Position numbers and translations under genes: made by a program. From the NCBI GenBank assembly GCA_002633025.1, contig NMRB01000021.1:549356-613355 (forward strand): a DNA stretch of 64,000 nt, read 5' to 3'. Below are positions 1 through 9,971 of this stretch, piece by piece. The stretch is from Notospermus geniculatus (Eukaryota; Nemertea; Pilidiophora; Heteronemertea; Lineidae). The notes under the pieces were generated by a model. That model was not told where the DNA came from and searched no databases. It saw only the letters and a list, made by a program, of their open reading frames with translations. How positions within the stretch are numbered: position 1 is the first letter of the stretch; each line of letters begins with the position of its first letter.

Positions 1-1320
1 AGACGGAGTAGCAACGTCTCATTGAACAGTGTCTAATGTCTACAGGGGGAAGGATACGTCCAACATTGGTATAATTTGTTGATCGGTGTAGGCCTACACA
101 GGGTCAAAAGCTTGTGTTGCTCACTCAGGAATGTTGTTCAAATGATGCCAATATACATGTACACGCAGCTACATGTACAGTAAAAGCTCTGCCGTCTGTT
201 TGGAGTTTCCCCTCGCCGTCTGCACTTTGACGACAAGCGTCTGTACTCTCCTCCTCTACTCAGATCATCCTACCAACCAGACGAAATCCTGTTTCTCGTC
301 GCCATCAGACAGTCGACCGCCGCATCTTCATAATATTTATTCCACCCACAAAATTGAGCCGCTCTCCAAGTGCGCGGTATATATAATTTGGCACGCAGTC
401 AGCTAGAAAGTAATTATTAATTTTTCCGTTATCGGCTGTGATCCCATATTGCTTTTTTACACTCTTCTTCGCACCGTGATCGACATCCTGAAGAGTTTGC
501 CATGAGCTTATTGGTATTAACCCTATCTGGGGCAATACCGATATTGGGGGACCTGCTGAGTATGCTATTTGAGTATGAGAATATTAACTGTGGCGGAGAA
601 TGTAACAGATGGGCCTTTCACTCCCCTCTTTTTAGAGTCGCCTCTAGCATTCACTATCAGGAATCTAATGAATGGCCTAATGACGATTACGAATAAGACC
701 AAGCCTACAGTGACGTCGTATTTTTCTTAATAGATAACCGACAGCATTTTCCTTTTCCACGAAATGCATGCATAATGCATATGCCGTGTACATTACATGG
801 ATAAGCACAAAAACGCTGACGGCTGATCTAGATTGCGTGTTCTCCTCTTGACGGTGAGAATGTGTCGTCAGATTCACTCTTCGTCATGTACAATGTAGTT
901 GCAATGTTCTGAGACCGTGTAACTTCGTGCAACTAGAAGTCACAGGCCAAGTATACGATGGAATGGCTTAGCCTGTTCGGCTTTCATAGTGAACGGCTCA
1001 TCTTGGCTTAATTTCCAGGAAAATTTGTTTTTTTTCTCTTTGTACCAGAATCATTCGAGTACCGGTAACGAAGTTATCAGCATTACCCGGGAGGAGATCC
1101 AAAATGTGGAGGGTTGTTGGAAAAAATAAGAGTCACTTGGAGCAATGGTTGTCGTCTTTGATGTCCTGATACAGACCTGTGTGGTTTTGTCACAAGACTC
1201 CCGGCATTGCGTCAGATGAAAAGATGCCCTTGTGATGATAATCCTTGATTAATTAGCGTTTGACATTTGAAGTCACGATTTGGCTCTGCTGCAAGGGAAT
1301 CTATCAATGGTGTATCAGGT
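1..1320. other. Unique non-coding stretch
   Basis: I see no convincing gene, repeat or RNA here. Short open frames occur on both strands at the density expected by chance. The only recurrent words are the GTAGGCCTAC palindrome near position 86 and TACATGTA near 153 and 169, which recur through the whole window. Confidence 0.5.
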
Positions 1321-1557
1321 TAATAGGGAGGTCAAGAAACGTTATTAGAACGTCTACCAGAACGAGAACCTGTTCAAATCGTTGTCATTCTCTTGAGGCT
1401 TGAGATACTGCCGATTTGAATGGTTCAGTGTCGTTTCTCGGACAAGATGACAACTTATTCTGGTGAGTACCCCGCCGGCCTTTGACGTCGTCTGCCAGGG
1501 GATACACCACATCACTACTCGTTCTCAGCGCAAAGAATCGGTCGTAACCTCCCTAAT
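1321..1557. repeat. Possible short-TIR element flanked by TAAT
   Basis: TAAT occurs at 1321-1324 and again at 1554-1557. Between them the ends are inverted copies of GGGAGGTYA (AGGGAGGTCA on the left, TAACCTCCC on the right). The ~229-bp interior has no open frame worth reporting. The inverted repeat is only about nine bases, so chance or decay cannot be excluded. The GGGAGGT start resembles the end of the MITE at 50.2 kb, but the following bases differ. Confidence 0.3.
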
Positions 1558-2389
1558 GTCCAGCAGGATGATAAGGTTCGCAGAAATTCGAGAATTGATG
1601 CCATTATCCATTTGGAACTTGAGAATGCGAATGAAATAGGCGTATGTGGGCGATGTGACAGAAATTATTCAATCTCTGGCGAATTCTCAACGCGACCTGC
1701 TAAGGTGAGACTTCATCCAAGGTGAGACTGATAACTTTATTACAAAACCCTGATACAGTGCCTGACTTGATACCGAACAGCAATAACAGGAGCCTAGCTG
1801 CAGTGGTTCTGTCCATTCATTCGCCGACAAAGCTACGATGCCTCAGGCATATAATGTGAGCAAACGTTACAGATTGATGTTGAGACAAAGCTGAACGAAA
1901 GGTATACCGCTATGGCTCAATTGGTGAACATCAAAGAAGGCCTGATACATGTGCAAATACATGTAGAACCGGGTCTGTGCACTTCAAGAACGTTTAGCTA
2001 CATGATACTGGGAAATGCATTACATATGCTCACATGCTTCAACTCTCATTGAATATGTATATGAGAAATGGAAAACACCAACGTCTCAATCGATAAAAGA
2101 TCCGTTAATTACTCTAGGAAAAGATTGTTTTTCGCCATACATCACACAGTACTGACATTTGCTTCAACACTTTGTATTCTATACTTTGAGCGTTTCTTGT
2201 ACAATGTAAGTGATGTCTTGCCACAGCACTGCACTGTCACATAGGTAGGCCTACATTACATGTATGCACTAATGCACATAAAAATGACCAGGGGCCTATG
2301 CCTGCTGATTTCCCTATTGTATTCAGAAGAAACAAGAACACTAAGACCGAAGACGGGGGAAACTTTTTCTACTAGGCCTAGGCCTACAT
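1558..2389. other. Non-coding, nothing recognised
   Basis: AT-rich sequence with short chance open frames. One GTAGGCCTAC is near 2244 and another overlaps CCTAGGCCTA near 2375. I see no gene, RNA or repeat unit. Confidence 0.5.
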
Positions 2390-2850
2390 CTCGAACAGAA
2401 TTGACTTGATATGGTATGGTACAACGCGAGGACACAATAAATCGCGGAAAGTCGTCTCCGAATATTTCGCAAATTGTGGACCCCAAAATTTGGGGTCGAA
2501 AATGTGCGAAATATTCGGCGACGACTTTCCGATTTATGTGTACTGTGTGTCGTTTTTGTGATGTTTTTTGGATATCTGTACAACGCGAGGACGTTGGAAA
2601 CACCATTCCTTCGACAACATCCAGAGCAGAACTTGACTTGATATCACATGCTACAACATGAGGACGCTGGCAACACACTCCTTCCTTCTACAACGACCCG
2701 AGCAGAATTGATTTGATATCATGGAACAATGCGAGGATAAAGGAAGCACCATTCCTTCTTCAACACCCCAAGCAGTCCTGACTTGATATCATGCTATAGC
2801 CTGAGAACGTGGGGAACACCATTGCTTCAACAACACCCAAGTAGAACTGA
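2390..2850. repeat. Minisatellite, ~70-76 bp unit, about four copies
   Basis: The word GAYTTGATAT recurs at about 2403, 2635, 2711 and 2780. Each copy is followed by a diverged unit containing ACAAYRYGAGGAC, AACACCATTCCTTC and ACAACACCCRAGCAGAA. Units are roughly 70-85% alike. The first unit is interrupted by a 144-bp foldback sequence (separate entry). Once that is removed, unit spacing is regular at 69-76 bp. No reading frame persists through the units. Confidence 0.8.
2419..2592. mobile_element. 144-bp foldback insertion with 15-bp direct repeats
   Basis: The insert (2434-2577) is bracketed by a perfect 15-bp direct repeat, GTACAACGCGAGGAC, at 2419-2433 and 2578-2592. It starts as a near-perfect hairpin. 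The left arm is about 2434-2487 and the right arm about 2489-2541, with the apex at CCCCAAATTTTGGGG-like sequence around 2480-2497. After the hairpin comes an unpaired ~36-bp T-rich tail. The insert splits one minisatellite unit, so it arrived after the tandem array formed. A 15-bp duplication is long for a cut-and-paste DNA transposon and more typical of target-primed retrotransposition. Slippage within the tandem array is the main alternative source of the direct repeat. Confidence 0.6.
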
Positions 2851-3439
2851 AGGAGGGATTTGGTAATCGAAACGATTACGAAAAACAGCCATTGTTGACC
2901 TCACCTCACTAACAATGCCCACACATATGAGGACATCAAGATTTCGGTAGCTGAAAAATGCATTACCGAAAATGGCTCGATTCACTTCTAGCACCCTTCT
3001 CATGACAGCCTTCCCTACCGATGATGGTGATAATGAGCCGTACATTGTCGACGGCCGCCTTGGAACTTCAACAGGACAGTAATGAGGTACAGAAGCGAGG
3101 AGAATATGCTGACTACTGTCGATATTGAGAGGGTATTAGTTAGGCCGAACTCCCCGGGCAGACCGACCTACAATTGATTTATCCGGACATGTAATATGCA
3201 TGGTTAGCAAGGATGGCTACATCTATACTGTGCCAAGTGATTCTGTTAATGATAGCCGAAGTGGGTGCTCACAGCTTCCATCTTCAATAAGACCGCGCGT
3301 ATATATAATGCCATGGTTGCAAGTGTGTGACGTTGTTATCGGACTGTTCGTACACCTTTTTGAGGGTAGATCTAACCACCAGCTTTTCCTGTCTGGGCCA
3401 AATGGAATTTGTCATCCCTGGCTCTTCGGACAGTAAGCC
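2851..3439. other. Non-coding, nothing recognised
   Basis: Unique sequence between the minisatellite and the first S-family repeat. Only short chance open frames are seen. Confidence 0.45.
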
Positions 3440-3585
3440 ATGGTGCCTTGTACCTTGTACCCTTGCACGGGCAAGTAAAAGATCCCTTCCAAGTGAAGAA
3501 AATGCGTTCGTTGCAAGAAATGGCCTTTCCCTTGCTTACCAGACCAATAATGCTTTGGCTTCGGCCCTGGTGAAAAAATCTAATC
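3440..3585 (+). repeat. Dispersed repeat family S, copy 1
   Basis: One of five copies in this window (others near 21.2, 33.7, 44.7 and 61.7 kb), all in the same orientation. Shared blocks are GGGCAAGTAAAAGA, CCAAGTGA, CTTACCAG, CAATAATGCTTTGGCTTCGG and GGCCCTGRTGGAAAAA. The 3' block can fold as a hairpin, CAGGGCC pairing with GGCCCTG in the best copies. This copy ends GAAAAAATCTAA followed by T. It could be a SINE or a non-autonomous Helitron-like element. No tRNA-like head is obvious. Open frames through it on either strand are not conserved between copies. Confidence 0.7.
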
Positions 3586-3589
3586 CAAA

Positions 3590-4146
3590 TCCGCTGCAGT
3601 TTGGCTCTCTTGGTGGTGGAGTGATATCAACACTGCTACCCGTCACCTCCTGAGCTCGCGGGTTTGATTACTGGTCGGGTATATACACCATGCATACCTT
3701 TTGGTACCTACCCTTCGCATTCATTTAGGAGGTTTGAGCTGTTCAGAGTGCTGATCAGTTGTATCAACGTGACTGATATAAACAATACGTTAGGATCGTC
3801 TTACGCATAGCCATGCTTATCCTCCCTGTCTTAGTGGATACATGTATATCTTCCCGCGACAAGACTTAACACATTCAAAATCGATTAACTGAAAGTTAGT
3901 CTTGTCTTGTGCACATGATACATGTATGCGTGTACGCGCAGAACGTTTCGACAGTCTGTTTGCATGTTAACTGTATCTTTCTGGTCTGTCGACGAATACT
4001 GTCCTCGCAACACAAGAACATGATTCGTTGGTCAGGGTAGAGAGGTAGAACGGAAAGTGAGGCGGCGATATTGATATTCAAAGAAAGAGCCAAATACTAC
4101 ATGTACTCTTTCCGTTTGTCGCCCTGTGACGTCATTTATGTTTAGA
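3590..4146. other. Non-coding, nothing recognised
   Basis: Unique sequence with two TACATGTA palindromes (near 3838 and 3918). The open frame on the minus strand at 3896-4093 is of chance length and has no recognisable domain. Confidence 0.45.
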
Positions 4147-4147
4147 T

Positions 4148-4276
4148 TAGAGTTTTCGCAAAGCCCCCGAAACGCCAACGCGAACGTCTATGCTTTTGTT
4201 CGGTGCTCTCTTCGTTGCATCGAACAATAGGTTGGCGTTCGCGTTGGCGTTTCGGGGGCTTTGCGAAAACTCCCTA
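4148..4276. mobile_element. MITE family A, copy 1
   Basis: About 125 bp (4150-4274), almost entirely an inverted repeat. Terminal arms begin GAGTTTTCGCAAAGCCCCC and run through AAACGCCAACGCGAACG, about 40 bp, with the mirror arm at 4232-4274. The loop holds a TTGTTCGATGC-like word. TA flanks both ends (4148-4149 and 4275-4276), suggesting a TA target duplication as in Tc1/mariner elements. The arms are unusually CpG-rich. Related copies are at 38410-38537 and 40489-40616. Open frames overlapping it merely read through the hairpin. Confidence 0.85.
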
Positions 4277-6240
4277 TTTCTTCTAATTTTAACTTGCGAT
4301 TTTTGACTGCACAACAAACGTATTATGCGCAAACAGCTGTTAAACCCATCACTCTGTGATATCCTAAACGCTATGTTGAGCAGCATGACAATCCGTCCGT
4401 GACATTTCTTCATCTGGTGGTATTACCGAACTCTCACTATCTGAGATTGATTCGATGATGAAAATAGATAGAAAAAATAATCGAGATAATGGCGTGCGGA
4501 TATATGCAGATCTGTGACAGACAAGCAAATCTCTCGTTTAAAACTGCATTTATTTCTCACCGTTGGTTTATGTTTTGCGCAGTGCCAAAATTGGCGCAGT
4601 GCGTTATGATGAAACCCCGGCTACAAAAATCAACTATTACATTATGATCGATCCAACTTCCACAGCGCTTTCGCAAACACTGCTTCTTTCTTTCTCGCTT
4701 CATTAATCATACTTCGTAATAAGATCTGATCTCTATTATATTAACAGAAAATAATGTACATTTTTGCGTCCCGGCTGCGAAAGAAAGTCATTCATCCGCA
4801 TGATGCGGCTTACGTTGTTTTCATATTGTTTTTAGCCATCAATCCTGATATAATGCTTTTAATTACCTTCATGTGGCAAAAGCACGAGTAACGAGCGCCT
4901 GAAAGCAAGAATGATCAATGATTCATTAGGTGGTTACAAGGTATCTGCTCATGTTATGGCTAATGCCAACAACGTCTTTAATATCGGGATCAATATGCGG
5001 AAACACGAAGTACACCTTAATCAATTATAGGAATTTCCTATAAGGCAAAAAGAATTTTAATCTGATCGGCCATCAGTGACTATCTTTTATTTTATGGATA
5101 GCGCCGGAATACCTTTCGACTGTTTTGCATCACTATCGCCTGGATCCCTTGATGCACTCTAGTGTAGGCCGACAAGTGCCGAGCGCATGTAAAGTACACT
5201 GACAAAGCATGTGCATGCAGATACGCATGGCATCGATGGCGGATATGAGGGAGCCCATCCGGCCTTGGTGCCCTTTTTGGAAGAAAATCTTTGAAAATTA
5301 ACCACTCGGCAGGAAATTGTGAAAACCTTTGCAATTGGCCATGAATTTTAATCTGGAGTGTCGGGGTGCCCCCCTTCTTTCGCTAGATCCTGGATCAGCC
5401 CCTGCATAACGTGTATCCTGCCATATTGTACCAATACAGCGGTGCAGGCATTGTCTTCAAGGAGCTTTTAAAATCTCTCAAGATGAACCATCTGCCGCAT
5501 TCCCTGCATTAACTTCTTTTTCAAACTACTTCACTTTGAGTCGTAAGAGCAAAGTTGTTCTTCGAACCAAAACATCTGTCGGTAGGGCTCTTGGTAACCC
5601 ACTTTAGATGGCTGATTGAACGTAATTTAAGTGACGGTTACCAACAGAAGTGCAGCCTTGATCTGTTCACATACGTTTTCGACTGAGTTGTTTCTAAAGA
5701 ATTCCTTAGTGGCAGATATCCTCAACTCGTGATAGATTAGAAGTACTATTCCAGTCCCACCGATGCCGACAGAATAAGCCTTTACGATACCATCATATTG
5801 TATTACAAAGAAGTCCAAAAATTCAACTGACTCGTTGTAGTTTGATGGGATGTACCAACGGGGAAGAGATATCAAAGCGCTGTAGGCGAAAAAATAGCAT
5901 CAGCCTCTCTGAGCTGAACTGCAAGGTCAGATCAAACCGACATTGCATGACACTCTCGGATTTCTATTACTCTCGACGCTGTATTGCCCTATCGCGTTGA
6001 TTACACTGAGACGGATGAGCCGCTTGGGATTAGCGAAAACAAACCCAAAAACATAAATGTGAATTATCTACATAGCTTGTCTGAGTTGTGTAGTGTCTGA
6101 TTGGGGTAATTGGTGTGATTTTCATGTTGTTCATACGGATCTGATGGTATGAACGCTTCCATGGCTTTTGGTATCGCACGCAATGAGATGTACTCCTTTC
6201 CTGAGGGACGTCAAGCTGTCTCTATTTCACACCTGAAACA
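4277..6240. other. Non-coding, AT-rich stretch
   Basis: Between 4.6 and 5.1 kb the sequence is rich in TAAT and TGAT words and poor in open frames on both strands, a texture often seen in regulatory DNA. The 83-codon minus-strand frame at 5627-5875 contains a hydrophobic stretch but matches nothing I know and is of chance length. No RNA gene or repeat is recognised. Confidence 0.4.
4577..4602. promoter_or_regulatory. CArG-box-like palindrome in a direct repeat
   Basis: CCAAAATTGG (4585-4594) fits the serum-response-factor consensus CC(A/T)6GG and is a perfect palindrome. It is flanked by two copies of GCGCAGTG. Such a word can arise by chance and no promoter is identified nearby, so this is only a candidate binding site. 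Confidence 0.25.
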
Positions 6241-6614
6241 TATGCCACCCTGACACTTGCACGATTTTCGTTCCCGCAATGGCGCGCAGTTTGGCGTGCC
6301 AATGATTAAAGTCTTCGGGAACGAGCTTGAAGAGTGCGTGAAGGGTGCGGGGGTGCGTGCCATGTCGTAGAGAGAATTTTGAAATGTTCAAAAATTTGGC
6401 ACGCATCAATGATCGTGCCATGTGCGTACCACTTGCGTGAACCATGCGTGAACACTACGCGAACTCGGCGCGAACAATACTTAACCTATGCGTAAACAAG
6501 TGCGTAGACAGTGCGTAACAGGGCGCAAACGCGGCTTCAACGAAATGGCACGCCTTGCCACGACGCATTACGCGGCATTGCGGGACAAAAATCGTGGAAG
6601 TGTCAGGGTGGCTA
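6241..6614. mobile_element. MITE, 368 bp, TAT target duplication
   Basis: The element (6244-6611) begins GCCACCCTGACACTTGCACG, and its inverted partner ends CGTGGAAGTGTCAGGGTGGC. The arms are about 40 bp or longer with few mismatches. TAT flanks both sides (6241-6243, 6612-6614). The interior (about 6330-6530) holds a loose array of TGCGTGAAC, TGCGTAAAC and TGCGTAACA words spaced about 11-15 bp. No transposase frame is present, so it is non-autonomous. The short open frames crossing it are incidental. Confidence 0.8.
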
Positions 6615-6619
6615 TAGAC

Positions 6620-6878
6620 TACATACCCTAAGGTACCTTCGACATTTGCAATCGAACGTCACGCTTTTACCGCAAGCTGAACAATTAGTTTAAAGAAGAA
6701 AAGAATCAGGGCTGTATCTCGCTATACCTGCAGGGGAGGGGGGTTGTATGCATGAGGAGCAGTGCAAAGGCACACGGTTCTGCAGCGCTGAGGGCAAACC
6801 GACCCAACTGATGATGACGAAACGACCGAAATTTTAAAAACGTATTTATTGTTTTCATCATGTTCACTGATATAAACT
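6620..6878. other. Non-coding, nothing recognised
   Basis: Unique sequence with a G-rich run near 6730. No gene or repeat is seen. Confidence 0.4.
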
Positions 6879-7158
6879 TCATGTACTTTCAGCAAGTTGA
6901 CTCAAGTTGGTTGCCTGGCACCTGCTATATACGTGTACCTCCTATATCACAGATTATAAGACTGCAGTTTTTTGTAGCCCGGGATGTTTGCTTTGCCCCC
7001 GCCCACACCACTCTACTAAACATCATGTACTTTCAGCAAGTTGACTCAAGTTGGTTGCCTGGCACCTGCTATATACGTACCTCCTATATCACAGATTATA
7101 AGACTGCAGTTTTTTGTAGCCCGGGATGTTTGCTTTGCCCCCGCCCACACCACTCTAC
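6879..7158. repeat. Tandem duplication, two ~138-bp copies
   Basis: Copy 1 is 6879-7016 and copy 2 is 7023-7158, a period of 144 bp. They are almost identical. The main difference is a GT present in copy 1 (CGTGTACC versus CGTACC). Near-identity means a recent duplication. The six bases between copies (TAAACA) are not repeated. Open frames run through both copies in two registers, but the 2-bp indel shifts the frame, which argues against coding. Confidence 0.95.
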
Positions 7159-8522
7159 ATATGTCCCTGAGAATGGACATATCTCCACTCGAATTCCTCA
7201 GGAAAAAATTGCCACTTGAAACCTATATCAGCATATCTCAAGTTACATGTTATTGATTCATAGGACACCAATATGACAGCATTCGCAATAACATCTCCTG
7301 AAGATGAATGACTGAAACCAACAGGTGATACGGTGACGTTAAGTTGACAAGTTACGCCGAGAGTAAGTAGGCCGTGACGTGGAATATATCTTTAGAGTCA
7401 CTCTAATGGCAGTCTTATTGCTCAGCCTTTCAACTATTATTTACAGGGAGCTATATTACGTATGATGGAGCATACTCAGTGTAAGAAGCTATCGGAAAGG
7501 GAAGATTTTCAGAAGGGCGAGGCATTCTGTGCAGTGTAGTCTGTGTAGTGTACAGTGACGTGATATGCCCTTCGACATACAAAATAACACTTCTCCCGTC
7601 AATTTCATGTATGTACATATTTAGATACGGTGCTAGGGCGGAACTGACGCAGTAATTCGCTTTTTCCATTAGTATCTTTTGCACTCATGTACTTTATCAA
7701 TCTTTCATAATCGTCTGTCTCATGTCTCCAGCGTCAAGTCATCAGGACAGCAATACAGCAATACCGGAAAACACTAAGAATAGACATTTACACTGTGGGT
7801 ACGGACTCGTGGGTACACATACCAACGCGGGACCACTGAACTCATTCCGAGTTATGTCCCCGTATGATGGGTACAGCGGGCCCGTGGGAAATGGGCTTAA
7901 AAATTGGACAAGGAATTTACCCATTGCCATGGGTATGCTCTACCTATTTCTTTTTACAGTGTACATGTAAAATCTAACCTCTTACCAACATTCTAATCCT
8001 CTAATGATATGCCTTTGATTATCACTTTAATTTGTTAATACATGTACAGCAACGAGGATTCATATTAAAAACGCTCCTCACGTTCAAAATGGTATTGAGG
8101 GACTCTACGTCATCAAACCCACAGAGACACTGACAGTGCTATTGGTATTTTATAACTAACATCCATCAGTACAGTCGACGCTGTGTTACTGTCTGGAGAC
8201 TTCCAATGGCAATATTATTAATTCATACATTTTGCTAAAGCATTTGGTAGACAAATATCCCGTGCTCAACATTTGAGCTTGATGTTTGCAGTGGATGTTA
8301 TTGGATTGCTTACAGCCCGTGTTGGTGAGAGGATGACACTGAAGCCGACGCACATAGATGTCCGTGTATTGATGAAACTGTCATGGGTTTTATTAAAGGA
8401 ATGTGACGAGAGTAGGGAGGCCGGTGTATCATGGCCGGCGCTCTGTTATTGATATCAACTGAAACGCTAGAATGTTGTCCGTGGAAGCTTCGTTCAGAGC
8501 AAAACCCGGTGTAAAATACGAC
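7159..8522. other. Non-coding, nothing recognised
   Basis: Unique sequence. Open frames at 7451-7684 (minus) and 7722-7970 (plus) are of chance length. TACATGTA occurs near 7965 and 8039. Confidence 0.4.
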
Positions 8523-8654
8523 GGTGTTGTCATTTCCCAGTGTTTCCCCACACTGCATAGGGTGAAAAACAAGAGTGAGTGATTTCCCCATTTGAAAAGT
8601 CGTGGTCTCTCTAGCTGTCTATTGTATGGAAACGCTGAGGTATGGGGAATTCTG
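8523..8654. mobile_element. MITE family I, copy 1 (decayed)
   Basis: The ends are imperfect inverted repeats: CAGTGTTTCCCC near 8538-8549 mirrors GGAAACGCTGAG near 8628-8639. The interior shares TCTCTAGCTGTCT, TTGTWTGGAAAC and AGTCRTGGT with a second copy at 42688-42821. Target duplication is not clear. The two copies are roughly 70% alike, so this family looks old. Confidence 0.6.
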
Positions 8655-9971
8655 GAGAAAACGTTACCGGTCCACCGGTCCACTGTCAACAGTACTATTT
8701 CGTCGATGATATACTTGCCATCAAGGCATTAGCTGTCTTGGTGACTAATGGCATAAATTGGCACATAACTGGCTCGATACCTTCCATTACACAATCAATG
8801 ACAACACTATGCATGCTTTATCACCTTCTGTGTCCAAGCTGTGATATAGATTGGCGTTATTGAGTCTCGGATACATAAATGATGAAGCTAACATTGTACC
8901 ATTGGACTCTCCATTAGATGCTGTCAGAATAAGTGTCCAAGTGCACACTTGGGCATGTTGGGTACTTCCATCTTTTGCAGAGCAAAACCAAACCCGTGCA
9001 CAATCACCTCACGACAGCGGCGGCATACAGCGGCATTCAGTCTGTTTACACATATCAGAAGGTGTTTTATGGCCGATAGCCGCTTTGCCTCTTTTCCGAT
9101 GTTCATTCTCTCTTCACGGGACGACCCGGACAGTCAGAAAGTCTTCGATCACTGGTGTGATGACTGTCGACCCAACAACCGTAGATACGGCCGGTCCATA
9201 TACAGGCTGTCTGATTTGGCCCGGAGAAGTCTTAAACTTCCGCTACTACAGTGGTGAATGATCCAGGGATCATTCACAAGAGATGATACAAAAAAAATCA
9301 CTGAATCTTCTATACAAAGGCCTAGATGCACGCAAATTTTGCAGAGAACGTGTATTAGGGCTTTAATCATGTGCTTTACTGTACATGTGTTCTGCACACC
9401 AGCCGCCACATTGTAACTAATGCCATTGCAATACTGACATTGCTGGGCTGAACAGGCTCATAATTCATCGAATCAGTGTCAAAACCCACCGAACAAAAGT
9501 GTTCAAATGCCTCCAGGTAAACAGGTATCACCTTTAATGCAATCAATTCAGTACACTGCACGAAACTATCAAGCGCCTCGTGATAGAGCTATTCCTATAT
9601 AATTGATAGGAAATCAAACTAATGTTGTGGTATAAACAGGGGAGGAGACGTAGATTCATGGATCAATATTGTCAGCTATCTCTCCATATTACGTCAGTTC
9701 ATATCAACAAGGCCCATTCATCAGACCCAAGCTAGCCGCCTGGATATCTATTTGAGTTAAAACTTCTCTACCATGTAATGAAACGCTCCATTATAACGGG
9801 CATGACGTTGATATAATTTGGGGGGGGGGAGATAGGGCAAAATCTGGAAACTCCTTTTCCCAATGAGGTTCCTTTAACTAGACTTGCAGTACAACTAATT
9901 TAGTCAACGCCTTGCAGGGGAATTCTTCCGACGAGTGTCTGTATCTGGTATCTCCATTACTACTTAAAATG
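8655..9971. other. Non-coding, nothing recognised apart from a small palindrome
   Basis: Unique sequence. The longest frame (8851-9261, plus, 136 codons) overlaps other equally long frames on both strands, shows no domain and is within chance length. A run of nine G occurs near 9829. Confidence 0.4.
9254..9277. other. Perfect 11-bp inverted repeat with 2-nt spacer
   Basis: GTGAATGATCC at 9254-9264 and GGATCATTCAC at 9267-9277 form a tight hairpin or palindromic protein site. No T-run follows to suggest a terminator and no gene abuts it. Confidence 0.5.

Noticed and set aside
2256-2678. 140-codon minus-strand frame
   Set aside because: It runs through the minisatellite and the foldback insertion, overlaps frames on both strands and is within chance length.
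5627-5875. 83-codon minus-strand frame with two hydrophobic stretches
   Set aside because: Membrane-protein-like in feel, but of chance length, with no recognisable motif, no supporting splice sites and no neighbours.
7041-7256. Open frames through the 7-kb tandem duplication
   Set aside because: The two copies differ by a 2-bp indel that shifts the frame, so neither frame is maintained.
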